A stretch of 6,365 nt of DNA from an uncultured bacterium (GCA_949288405.1 CASEKM010000104.1:1-6365); one strand, 5' to 3'; shown: positions 1 through 5,293, counted from the first letter of the stretch. Numbers and translations: made by a program. Notes: generated by a model not told the origin, from the letters alone.

Positions 1-288
1 CACGTCGCAGATGACCTTGGTGTAGCCGTCGGTGGTGTAGTGCTTCAGCAGGGGGTGGTCGCACACGTACACGCCGTCGGCGCCGTAGCCGCCCAGCTCT
101 TTGGCGATGCCCTCGATGTTCTCGCCCAGCAGGATGCCGTAGAGCTTGGTCCCCAGCTCGTCGGCCAGCTTGCGGCCCTCGGAGATCAGCTCAAAGGAGG
201 TGGGCATCATAGCGCCCTGGCGCTGCTCGCAGAACACCCACACGCCGCCGTTGAAGGCAGCGATATCAGCACTGTTGAAAGTAGACAT
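1..288 (-). CDS. etfA: Electron transfer flavoprotein alpha subunit, N-terminal part (runs off the window)
   Basis: Only the first 96 codons are present; the gene continues past position 1. The protein begins MSTFNSADIAAFNGGVWVF and continues through an EtfA N-terminal domain with the stretch LADELGTKLYGILLGENIEG and the later YGADGVYV-type strand. In the family, EtfA pairs with EtfB and carries the FAD that delivers electrons to acyl-CoA dehydrogenase. The FAD-binding C-terminal domain lies outside the window. The ATG at 288 is chosen because it follows the etfB stop by 21 bases and has a purine-rich site (GAAGGGAG) upstream. The gene is the last visible member of hbd-bcd-etfB-etfA and should be co-transcribed. 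Next to bcd in a clostridium, the likely role is the electron-bifurcating Bcd-EtfAB complex (inference from context). Confidence 0.9.
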   Translation of the reverse strand, partial: MSTFNSADIAAFNGGVWVFCEQRQGAMMPTSFELISEGRKLADELGTKLYGILLGENIEGIAKELGGYGADGVYVCDHPLLKHYTTDGYTKVICDV

Positions 289-309
289 ATTCTTCCGTTC
301 TCCCTTCTA

Positions 310-546
310 TCAGATCATATGCTTGGCAGCCAGAATGCCGGCCAGCTTCTCGCAGGTCTCCTTGTCGGCGCCCTCCAGCATCATGCCGGCGCCCTTCTGG
401 GGAGGCGTGAAGGAGGTCAGGATGTTGGTGGGAGAGCCCTTCAGACCGATGGTGGCGGGGTCGATCAGGGGATCGTCCTTCAGGGCGTTGTAGTCCAGGA
501 TCTCATAGGGCTTCTCATAGCACTCGAAGATGCCGCCCACGCTCAT
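310..546 (-). CDS. etfB: EtfB C-terminal fragment, possible reinitiation product
   Basis: The 78-residue frame starts at an ATG (546-544) that overlaps the TGA (545-543) ending the upstream fragment, an ATGA junction. It encodes MSVGGIFECYEKPYEI and on to the natural EtfB end, LAGILAAKHMI. No good Shine-Dalgarno precedes this ATG, so any expression would need coupled reinitiation. This ATG is Met in the middle of normal EtfB, not a natural start. The fragment ends 21 bases before etfA. Confidence 0.5.
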   Translation of the reverse strand: MSVGGIFECYEKPYEILDYNALKDDPLIDPATIGLKGSPTNILTSFTPPQKGAGMMLEGADKETCEKLAGILAAKHMI

Positions 547-576
547 GTAGCGGTGCCGCCCACGCTCATGTAGCGG
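531..576. repeat. Exact 23-bp tandem duplication inside etfB
   Basis: Positions 531-553 and 554-576 are identical over 23 bases (plus strand begins TGCCGCCCAC and ends TGTAGCGG). The bases just outside differ, so the unit is exactly 23. It encodes RYMSVGG in the minus-strand etfB frame and is the sole cause of the frameshift. Confidence 0.97.
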
Positions 577-1133
577 GGAGTGTTCAGCTCCTTGATGCAG
601 GTGATCAGGCAGGGGGTGTTGACCTTGATGGTCATGTAGCCGTCCTCCAGCATCCGCTTGATGGTGAGGGTCTTGCCCTCCTTGGTGATCTCAGCGGCAT
701 AGGACACCTGGGGGATGCCCAGCTTCTCAGCGATCTGGGGACCCACCTGAGCGGTGTCGCCGTCGATGGCCTGACGGCCGCAGAACACGATGTCGTCCTC
801 GTCCAGGCCGATCTTGTTGATGGCGGCGGCCAGGATCTGAGAGGTGGCGTAGGTATCGGAGCCGCCGAACTCACGGCCGGAGACCAGCACGGCGCGGTCC
901 ACGCCCCGGGCGATGATCTCACGCAGCATGCCCTCGGCGGGAGGAGGACCCATGGAGACGACGACCACCTCGGCGCCGGTCTGCTCCTTCAGGACCAGAG
1001 CGGCCTCGACGGCGTTCAGGTCGTCGGGGTTGGTGATGGCGGCCATGGAGGCGCGGTTCAGAGTACCATCGGGATTCACGGCCACCTTACCAGAGGTATC
1101 GGGGACCTGCTTGACACAAACAATGATTTTCAT
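543..1133 (-). CDS. etfB: EtfB N-terminal fragment (product of the frame as written)
   Basis: As written, translation from 1133 yields 196 residues. These cover almost all of the alpha/beta core, including the nucleotide-site loop with GRQAIDGDTAQ, followed by three non-native residues (TAT) encoded in the second repeat copy. The lost C-terminal tail of about 73 residues includes part of the surface that wraps onto EtfA in known ETFs, so the fragment alone is unlikely to form a normal heterodimer (inference). Confidence 0.6.
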   Translation of the reverse strand: MKIIVCVKQVPDTSGKVAVNPDGTLNRASMAAITNPDDLNAVEAALVLKEQTGAEVVVVSMGPPPAEGMLREIIARGVDRAVLVSGREFGGSDTYATSQILAAAINKIGLDEDDIVFCGRQAIDGDTAQVGPQIAEKLGIPQVSYAAEITKEGKTLTIKRMLEDGYMTIKVNTPCLITCIKELNTPRYMSVGGTAT

Positions 1134-1151
1134 TTCCATCTGCCTCCTATC

Positions 1152-2294
1152 TTATTTCACGCCCATGGCACGGGAGATGACCATACGCTGGACCTCGGAG
1201 GTGCCCTCATAGATCTCGGTGATCTTGGCGTCGCGCATCATGCGCTCCACGGGATACTCACGGGTGTAGCCGTAGCCGCCGAACAGCTGCACGGCGCGGC
1301 GGGTGACGTCGGAAGCGGCCTCAGCGGCGAACAGCTTGGCCATGGCGGCGTCCACAGAGTAGGGCTCGTGATTCTGCTTCTTGCAGGCGGCGGAGTACAC
1401 CAGGAACTGGGCGGCCTTCATGCGGGTGTGCATGTCGGCCAGCTGGAACTGGGTGTTCTGGAACTGGGACAGGCGCTTCTTGAACTGGATGCGCTCCTGG
1501 GTGTACTTGACAGCCTCGTCAATGGCGCCCTCGCCCAGGCCCAGGGCCTGCGCAGCGATGCCGATCCGGCCGCCGTCCAGAGTCTGCATGGCGATCTTGA
1601 AGCCCTCGCCTTCCTTGCCCAGCAGGTTCTCCTTGGGCACGATGCAGTCCTCGAAGATCAGGTCGCAGGTGGAGCTGCCGCGGATACCCATCTTCTTCTC
1701 CTTTTTGCCCACGGAGAAGCCGGGGAAGGAGCTCTCCACGATGAAGGCGGAGATGCCGTGGTTGCCGGCCTTGGGGTCGGTCATGGCGAAGACGACCATG
1801 GTGCTGGCCACAGTGCCGTTGGTGATGAAGCACTTGGAGCCGTTGAGCACATAGTGGTCGCCCTCCAGCACAGCGGTGGTCTGCTGGCCGGAGGCGTCGG
1901 TGCCGGCGTTGGGCTCGGTCAGGCCGAAGGCGCCGATCTTTCTGCCGGACAGCAGGTCGGGCAGATACTTCATCTTCTGCTCCTCGGTGCCGTGCTCATA
2001 GATGGGGGCGCAGCACAGAGAGGTGTGAGCGGACACGACCACGCCGGTGGTGCCGCACACCTTGGACAGCTCCTCCACGCACATGGCGTAGGACAGCACG
2101 TCGCCGCCGGCTCCGCCGTACTTCTTGGGGAAGTAGATGCCCATCATGCCCAGCTTGCCCATCTTCTCGACGGTCTCCATGGGGAAGCGCTCTTCCTCAT
2201 CCAGCTCCTCGGCTAGGGGCTTGACCTCGTTCTCCGCAAACTCACGGTACATCTTGCGGACCATCTCTTGCTCTCTAGTCAGATGAAAATCCAT
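1152..2294 (-). CDS. bcd: Butyryl-CoA dehydrogenase (short-chain acyl-CoA dehydrogenase)
   Basis: The 380-residue length is normal for the family. The protein shows the three acyl-CoA dehydrogenase parts: an alpha-helical N-terminal domain (MDFHLTREQEMVRKMYREF), a central beta domain with GAFGLTEPNAGTDASG and FITNGTVAS (flavin contacts), and a C-terminal helical domain with AVQLFGGYGYTREYPVER. Glu363 in ITEIYEGTSEVQR is at the position of the catalytic base of short-chain enzymes (Glu367 in Megasphaera Bcd). In clostridia, Bcd with EtfAB reduces crotonyl-CoA to butyryl-CoA with NADH while reducing ferredoxin, in the cytoplasm. AGGAGG at 2308-2303 sits 8 bases before the ATG. The gene lies 21 bases after hbd and 18 before etfB, so it is operonic. 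Substrate assignment rests on the etfBA and hbd neighbours; another short-chain acyl-CoA substrate is possible. Confidence 0.94.
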   Translation of the reverse strand: MDFHLTREQEMVRKMYREFAENEVKPLAEELDEEERFPMETVEKMGKLGMMGIYFPKKYGGAGGDVLSYAMCVEELSKVCGTTGVVVSAHTSLCCAPIYEHGTEEQKMKYLPDLLSGRKIGAFGLTEPNAGTDASGQQTTAVLEGDHYVLNGSKCFITNGTVASTMVVFAMTDPKAGNHGISAFIVESSFPGFSVGKKEKKMGIRGSSTCDLIFEDCIVPKENLLGKEGEGFKIAMQTLDGGRIGIAAQALGLGEGAIDEAVKYTQERIQFKKRLSQFQNTQFQLADMHTRMKAAQFLVYSAACKKQNHEPYSVDAAMAKLFAAEAASDVTRRAVQLFGGYGYTREYPVERMMRDAKITEIYEGTSEVQRMVISRAMGVK

Positions 2295-2315
2295 TTTCCA
2301 GTCCTCCTAAATTTT

Positions 2316-3155
2316 TTACTTCTTGGAATAATCGTAGAAGCCCTTGCCGGATTTGACGCCCAGCAGACCACCGCGGACCATCTTCTTCAGCAGCAGGGCA
2401 GGACGATACTTAGAGTCGCCTGTCTCATCGTACAGGGTGTTCATAATGGCCAGGCAGATGTCCAGGCCGATAAAGTCGCCCAGGGCCAGAGGACCCATGG
2501 GGTGGTTGGCGCCCAGGCGCATGGCCTTGTCGATGTCCTCCACCGAGGCGGTGCCGGACTCCACCAGGCCGATGGCATCGTTGATCATGGGGATGAGCAG
2601 CTTGTTGACCACAAAGCCGGGGCCCTCGGCCACCTCAACGGGCTCCTTGCCGATGTCCTTGGCCAGCTTGTAGGTGAAGTCAAAGGTCTCCTGGGAGGTA
2701 TTCACGCCCCGGATGATCTCGATGAGCTTCATGCTGGGCACGGGGTTGAAGAAGTGCATGCCGATGAAGGCGTGCTTCAGGCCGTGGCCCATCTCCGTGA
2801 TGGACAGGGAGGAAGTGTTGGTGGCAAAGATCGCTTCCGGCTTGACCAGCTCGTCCAGGCGGTGGAACAGCTCCTTCTTGGAGCCCATCTCCTCCGCGAT
2901 GCACTCGATGACCAGATCGGCGTCCGCCGCGGCGGACTCCTCCTCCACCAGCACGTTGGCCATCAGGGCGTCCTTGGCGCCCTGGGGCATTTTGCCCTTT
3001 TCCACGCGCTTCTGAAGGGAGGCGTCCAGCTGTTCCTTGTGACGCTGGGCGGAGGCCATGCTGCTGGCATACATGAGGGCGGTGTGGCCGTTGGCGGCGA
3101 AAACCTGAGCAATGCCGCGGCCCATGGTGCCGGCGCCGAAAATTGCAACCTTCAT
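2316..3155 (-). CDS. hbd: 3-hydroxybutyryl-CoA dehydrogenase
   Basis: The 279-residue protein opens with a Rossmann motif, MKVAIFGAGTMGRGIAQVFA (GxGxxG at residues 7-12), and keeps the catalytic set of the family: Ser115 in NTSSLSIT, His134 in GMHFFNPVPSMKLIE, Glu146 twelve residues later, and Asn184 in GFVVNKLL. The C-terminal helical domain (about 185-279) carries HPMGPLALGDFIGLD and ends GVKSGKGFYDYSKK, both typical. It reduces acetoacetyl-CoA to (S)-3-hydroxybutyryl-CoA in butyrate formation. The Ser-His loop is two residues shorter than in the clostridial proteins I recall. AGGAGG at 3168-3163 lies 7 bases before the ATG. This is the first gene of the operon, with a roughly 170-nt leader upstream. 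Crotonase, the next enzyme of the pathway, is not between hbd and bcd here. Confidence 0.95.
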   Translation of the reverse strand: MKVAIFGAGTMGRGIAQVFAANGHTALMYASSMASAQRHKEQLDASLQKRVEKGKMPQGAKDALMANVLVEEESAAADADLVIECIAEEMGSKKELFHRLDELVKPEAIFATNTSSLSITEMGHGLKHAFIGMHFFNPVPSMKLIEIIRGVNTSQETFDFTYKLAKDIGKEPVEVAEGPGFVVNKLLIPMINDAIGLVESGTASVEDIDKAMRLGANHPMGPLALGDFIGLDICLAIMNTLYDETGDSKYRPALLLKKMVRGGLLGVKSGKGFYDYSKK

Positions 3156-3225
3156 TGTCTTTCCTCCTAAAAAATGATTTTTTCAGGACTCAGTTCCTGA
3201 CTGATTTGACGGGACACAAGCAGTT

Positions 3226-3243
3226 TTGTTAGAAAATTAACAA
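3226..3243. promoter_or_regulatory. Putative Rex operator (redox-sensing repressor site)
   Basis: The plus strand reads TTGTTAGAAAATTAACAA, a perfect TTGTTA/TAACAA inverted repeat with a 6-bp centre. The clostridial Rex consensus is TTGTTAAnnnnTTAACAA; only the seventh base (G for A) differs. Rex represses fermentation genes when NADH is low relative to NAD+, and clostridial butyryl-CoA operons are known Rex targets. The site lies 71 bases upstream of the hbd start, on the leader side of the best promoter, where it could block elongation or cover a weaker promoter (TTGCGC, 18 bp, GTTAAT on the minus strand at 3265-3236). Confidence 0.75.
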
Positions 3244-3254
3244 GCCATGACCAG

Positions 3255-3290
3255 AAAAAGCGCAACACAGAGATAACCCCTGTTGTTGCG
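3255..3290 (-). terminator. Terminator-like hairpin in the hbd leader (possible attenuator)
   Basis: On the minus strand CGCAAC and ACAG (separated by a bulged A) pair with CTGT and GTTGCG across a 9-base loop, forming a 10-bp stem at 3290-3261. The stem is followed by C and TTTTT (3259-3255). It begins about 35 bases after the predicted transcription start and lies before hbd, so it could attenuate the operon. The T tract is short and the efficiency unknown. Confidence 0.5.
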
Positions 3291-3330
3291 AAGGGCAAAA
3301 ACCGGTCAGAACTGATTATGTACCGTTCAA

Positions 3331-3359
3331 ATTATATCGTTTTTTGTACGGAGAAGCAA
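3331..3359 (-). promoter_or_regulatory. Sigma-A-type promoter for the hbd-bcd-etfBA operon
   Basis: On the minus strand a perfect TATAAT (3336-3331) lies 17 bases after TTGCTT (3359-3354), which keeps the TTG of the -35 box. Transcription would start near 3324, giving a leader of about 170 nt before hbd. The surrounding stretch is AT-rich compared with the genes. Confidence 0.65.
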
Positions 3360-3361
3360 GG

Positions 3362-3579
3362 GGGTAGTGCACTGGCAATTTATACAGTTTTTCCAGTTAA
3401 AATTCTGTTAAATTATGAAAAAGGACGGACGGCGTGTCATTGGAAAATCCCGCCGTTTTTTGGATGAAAGAACGGAATTCTTATCAAAACAGGATGGAAT
3501 CCGCCGCCTCAAATTTCTCTCCATCCCGGGCGGGATCTCCCCCTCATCCCCCGCCTTTTCCAGGGCTTCTGAGGGCCGG
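3362..3579. other. Intergenic stretch without a supported gene
   Basis: Between the hbd promoter and the terminator of the DivIVA-like gene I see no convincing coding region. The left half is AT-rich. At 3429-3461 the plus strand carries ACGGCG and CGCCGT around a 16-base loop, followed by six T: a weak terminator shape with no plus-strand gene before it. At 3522-3535 there is a small ATCCCG/CGGGAT palindrome. Confidence 0.5.
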
Positions 3580-3610
3580 AAAAGGGGCCGCGCCCGGCGG
3601 GTGCGGCCCC
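3580..3610 (-). terminator. Rho-independent terminator of the DivIVA-like gene
   Basis: On the minus strand GGGGCCGC (3610-3603) pairs perfectly with GCGGCCCC (3591-3584) across an 11-base loop, followed by TTTT (3583-3580). It starts 8 bases after the stop codon at 3619 and insulates the gene from the hbd operon downstream on the same strand. Confidence 0.8.
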
Positions 3611-3618
3611 CTCTTCTC

Positions 3619-4311
3619 TCAGTCCTCCTGCAGCGGCACCGGCGCGGGCACCTTGTCCGGGTCGGTGTTGTCATAGGCCTGGGACAGCGCCTCCAGGGCC
3701 ACGTCCTGGTCGGCCAGCAGGGCGGTCATCTTATCCAGGCACTTGCCCGCCTTCTCCAGCTGGTCCGCCGCGTGGGAGACGGTGGACTCCACCTCGCTGC
3801 GCAGGGCGTCGTACTCCCGCTCCACCCGGCTCACCCACTGCTCCATGTTCCGGCGCAGCTCCCGGGCCTGGCCGTCCGCCTGATCCACGATCTTCTGGGC
3901 CCGGCAGTGGGCCTCCAGCTCCACGCCGGCGGTGCGCTCCTTCACCGCCTCATAGGCGGCGGCCTCCGGCTCCAGGGCCTCCACCCTGGCCTTCAGGGCG
4001 TCCCGCTCCCGGCGCAGGCCGGCCAGCTCCCGCTCCTGGGCCTCCTCCCGGTCCTGGCCGGCGGCCAGGGCCTGCTTGACCTGCTCCAGCTGCTGCTGCA
4101 GGCTGTCCCGCTCCCGCTGGAGGATGGCCATTTGCTCCTCCTGCTCGCCGGTCCGGGCCGCAAGCCGTCCCCGCTCCTCCTCGGCCGCCTCCAGCTTCTG
4201 CTGCAGCTCCTGCTGCCGCTGGGCGTTCTCCGCCGACGTCTTCTCTAAATAATCCAGCACATCCTGCCGGTTAAAGCCGCCCAGGGCGGCGCTTCGAAAT
4301 GGATGGTCCAT
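3619..4311 (-). CDS. DivIVA-like coiled-coil protein
   Basis: The 230-residue protein starts MDHPFRSAALGGFNRQDVLDYLEK. The GGFNRQDVLDYL piece (about 11-22) resembles the DivIVA N-terminal motif, with Phe and Gly-Gly before an Asn/Asp helix start. From about residue 22 to 115 it is a long charged coiled coil rich in Glu, Gln, Arg and Leu, without prolines; a second helical stretch (about 150-215) includes REYDALRSEVESTVSHAADQLEKAG. There is no signal peptide or membrane segment. DivIVA-family proteins bind curved membrane at poles and septa and recruit division or cell-wall partners; the role here is inferred from the short motif. The start at 4311 is the first available one: the frame closes upstream. 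Its Shine-Dalgarno is modest (GAGGTG, 4 bases away). It is a single-gene unit with its own promoter and terminator, divergent from the MGMT-like gene. Confidence 0.72.
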   Translation of the reverse strand: MDHPFRSAALGGFNRQDVLDYLEKTSAENAQRQQELQQKLEAAEEERGRLAARTGEQEEQMAILQRERDSLQQQLEQVKQALAAGQDREEAQERELAGLRRERDALKARVEALEPEAAAYEAVKERTAGVELEAHCRAQKIVDQADGQARELRRNMEQWVSRVEREYDALRSEVESTVSHAADQLEKAGKCLDKMTALLADQDVALEALSQAYDNTDPDKVPAPVPLQED

Positions 4312-4327
4312 GGGGCACCTCGTCTCC

Positions 4328-4346
4328 GCCCCCTCGGGGGCTTTTT
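4328..4346 (+). terminator. Plus-strand terminator-like hairpin in the leader of the DivIVA-like gene
   Basis: GCCCC and GGGGC (with an inner C/G) flank a CTCG loop, followed by TTTTT on the plus strand (4342-4346). No plus-strand gene lies upstream, so it would stop only antisense or read-through transcripts before the MGMT-like gene. On the minus strand the same hairpin lies in the 5' leader just before the Shine-Dalgarno of the DivIVA-like gene. Confidence 0.4.
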
Positions 4347-4361
4347 GTCAGTTTCCGTGTT

Positions 4362-4390
4362 ATTCTATCACACCTGCGTGGGAAATACAA
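4362..4390 (-). promoter_or_regulatory. Promoter of the DivIVA-like gene
   Basis: On the minus strand TTGTAT (4390-4385) is followed after 17 bases by TAGAAT (4367-4362), one mismatch from TATAAT. The -10 is preceded by TGA, an extended -10 form. Transcription would begin near 4355, about 45 bases before the start codon. Confidence 0.6.
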
Positions 4391-4420
4391 TTCTTTTGAC
4401 GATTCATGCCGCCGCTCCGG

Positions 4421-4449
4421 TTGTGTTCCGGCCGCCCATGTGTTATGGT
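4421..4449 (+). promoter_or_regulatory. Possible promoter of the MGMT-like gene
   Basis: TTGTGT (4421-4426), 17 bases, then TATGGT (4444-4449), with TGT just before the -10 (extended form). Both boxes are imperfect, but spacing and position fit: a start near 4456 would give a leader of about 36 bases. Confidence 0.4.
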
Positions 4450-4491
4450 AGGAGGCAGCCGCTGTACTTTTTCACCCAGGAGGCATGTCCT

Positions 4492-4800
4492 ATGGCGTCC
4501 AGCTTCTACCAGACCATCTATCAGCTCACCGCGAAGATCCCCGCCGGTGCGGTGGCCACTTACGGCCAGCTCGCCTTCCTGGCGGGCAGTCCCCGGGCCA
4601 GCCGCATTGTGGGCGGGGCCATGGCCCGGGCCCCCAGGGGCCTCCCCTGCCACCGGGTGATCTATGGGGACGGCCGCCTCAGCCCGCCGGACGTGTTCGG
4701 CGGCCCCGGCATCCAGCGGATGCTTCTGGAGTCCGAGGGGGTCCCCTTCCTCCCCGACGGGCGGGTGGACCTGGCCCGGTGCCAGTGGGACGGGAAATAG
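4492..4800 (+). CDS. Single-domain MGMT-family protein (methylated-DNA cysteine methyltransferase domain)
   Basis: The 102-residue protein, MASSFYQTIYQLTAKIPAG and on, consists only of the DNA-binding/active-site domain of O6-alkylguanine-DNA methyltransferases. It has Tyr24 in VATYGQLA, the Arg finger region SPRASRIVGGAM (Arg38) and the acceptor motif PCHRVI with Cys53. The N-terminal domain of Ada or Ogt is absent, as in alkyltransferase-like (ATL) proteins, but ATLs have Trp or another residue in place of the cysteine. The C-terminal stretch LLESEGVPFLPDGRVDLARCQW also resembles the ATL/MGMT-like group. It may repair O6-alkylguanine directly or mark lesions for excision repair; only assay would tell. 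The start at 4492 is set by AGGAGG at 4478-4483, 8 bases upstream. A nearer ATG at 4485 leads into another, non-family frame, and the longer open frame back to 4303 lacks homology. Confidence 0.87.
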   Translation: MASSFYQTIYQLTAKIPAGAVATYGQLAFLAGSPRASRIVGGAMARAPRGLPCHRVIYGDGRLSPPDVFGGPGIQRMLLESEGVPFLPDGRVDLARCQWDGK

Positions 4801-4813
4801 CTCCTCCCGAGAG

Positions 4814-4832
4814 GCGTCCGGCCGGGCGCTTT
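4814..4832 (+). terminator. Weak terminator after the MGMT-like gene
   Basis: GCGTCC pairs with GGGCGC (one G-U) around a GGCC loop, followed by only TTT. It sits 13 bases after the stop codon. The position is right but the T tract is poor, so read-through toward blaI is possible. Confidence 0.35.
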
Positions 4833-4848
4833 GTCACCACTCTGTAAC

Positions 4849-4877
4849 TTGACCTTCATCAACGACAAGTGTAGTAT
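4849..4877 (+). promoter_or_regulatory. Promoter of the blaI-M56 operon
   Basis: TTGACC (4849-4854, one mismatch from TTGACA), a 17-base spacer, then TAGTAT (4872-4877, four of six). The start would be near 4884, about 35 bases before blaI. The -10 overlaps the first BlaI-type dyad, which fits autorepression. Confidence 0.65.
4861..4876. promoter_or_regulatory. Putative BlaI operator 1
   Basis: AACGACAAGTGTAGTA agrees at 12 of 16 positions with the TACTACATATGTAGTA type of BlaI/MecI dyad as I recall it, and has the ACA/TGT core. It overlaps the -10 box, so binding would block RNA polymerase. Confidence 0.55.
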
Positions 4878-4886
4878 ATCATTATC

Positions 4887-4902
4887 AACTACATTTGACG
4901 TG
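4887..4902. promoter_or_regulatory. Putative BlaI operator 2
   Basis: AACTACATTTGACGTG matches 11 of 16 positions of the same dyad type, with an intact left half (ACTACA) and a degraded right half. It is centred 26 bases after operator 1. TGTAGT (4870-4875) of the first site and ACTACA (4888-4893) of this one also form an inverted pair. Paired operators are usual for BlaI/MecI genes. Confidence 0.45.
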
Positions 4903-4918
4903 AATTGGAGCGATTTTG

Positions 4919-5293
4919 ATGAAACGACTGCCGGACACCGAGCTGGAAGTGATGAAGGCCCTGTGGGCCTCCGGGGCGGACACCCCCAGGGCGGCTCTGG
5001 ACCACGCCCTGGCCGCCTTTCAGTGGTCCCCCAACACCATCAACACCTATTTGAACCGCCTGGCGGACAAGGGCTTCGTGTCCGTCCGCCGGGAGGGCAA
5101 GAGCAACCGGTATACCCCCCTGGTATCCCGGGAGGACTACCTGGCCTTTGACAGCCGCGCGGTCCTCTCCAAGCTGTACGGCAGCTCCCCCCGGAACTTC
5201 GTGGCCGCCCTGGCCCAGGGGGGACTGGACCGGAAGGACGTGGACGAACTGCGGGAGCTGCTGGACCAGCTGAGCGGAGGGGACCATGGGTGA
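4919..5293 (+). CDS. blaI: BlaI/MecI-family transcriptional repressor
   Basis: The 124-residue protein, MKRLPDTELEVMKALWASG, has the BlaI winged-helix domain (about 5-70), with recognition-helix region SPNTINTYLNRLADKGFV and wing RREGKSNRYTPLVS. The C-terminal dimerisation part (about 75-120) ends DRKDVDELRELLDQLSGG, as in the family. Asn93-Phe94 in SSPRNFVAAL aligns with the Asn-Phe bond where Staphylococcus BlaI is cut upon BlaR1 signalling, so a cleavable switch is plausible (inference). The ATG at 4919 is chosen over an in-frame TTG at 4916; GGAG at 4907-4910 is 8 bases upstream. The stop overlaps the next gene by 8 bases, implying translational coupling. No beta-lactamase is in view, so the regulated target beyond this operon is unknown. 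Confidence 0.9.
   Translation: MKRLPDTELEVMKALWASGADTPRAALDHALAAFQWSPNTINTYLNRLADKGFVSVRREGKSNRYTPLVSREDYLAFDSRAVLSKLYGSSPRNFVAALAQGGLDRKDVDELRELLDQLSGGDHG

Larger units (their letters stand above)
310..1133 (-). pseudogene. etfB: Electron transfer flavoprotein beta subunit, frameshifted by a 23-bp tandem duplication
   Basis: Two adjoining reading frames together give a complete EtfB of about 266 residues, the usual family length. The start at 1133 (MKIIVCVKQVPDT, the standard EtfB opening) is preferred over the in-frame ATG at 1139: AGGAGG at 1148-1143 lies 9 bases from the former and only 3 from the latter. Visible motifs are GRQAIDGDTAQVGP, typical of EtfB, and IKRMLEDGYMTIKVNTP, close to the EtfB signature. 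The frame breaks at the codons for RYMSVGG: the DNA there is an exact 23-bp direct repeat. As 23 is not a multiple of three, the upstream frame gains TAT and stops at 545-543. Removing one copy restores RYMSVGGIFECYEK. EtfB binds AMP, and NADH in bifurcating types, and works with EtfA and Bcd. This is a real mutation, a reversible slippage state or an assembly error; the sequence alone cannot decide. Confidence 0.88.

Noticed and set aside
1368..2216. 282-residue plus-strand open frame opposite bcd, and a similar one at 2268-3170 opposite hbd
   Set aside because: Antisense shadows rich in Leu, Gly, His and Ala, caused by codon bias; the minus-strand frames carry the full catalytic motifs.
3183..3200. 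TCAGGA/TCCTGA hairpin near the hbd ribosome site as a terminator
   Set aside because: On the minus strand it is followed by A residues and on the plus strand by no T run; it could at most be a small leader hairpin, and an overlapping alternative pairing exists.
3415..4248. 277-residue plus-strand open frame across the intergenic stretch and the DivIVA-like gene
   Set aside because: Mostly antisense to the coiled-coil gene with Leu/Gly/His repeats, no ribosome site, and it runs through the strong minus-strand terminator.
4303..4491. Upstream extension of the MGMT-like gene
   Set aside because: The frame is open, but the added residues have no family similarity, overlap the DivIVA-like start and its promoter, and the strong AGGAGG points to the ATG at 4492.
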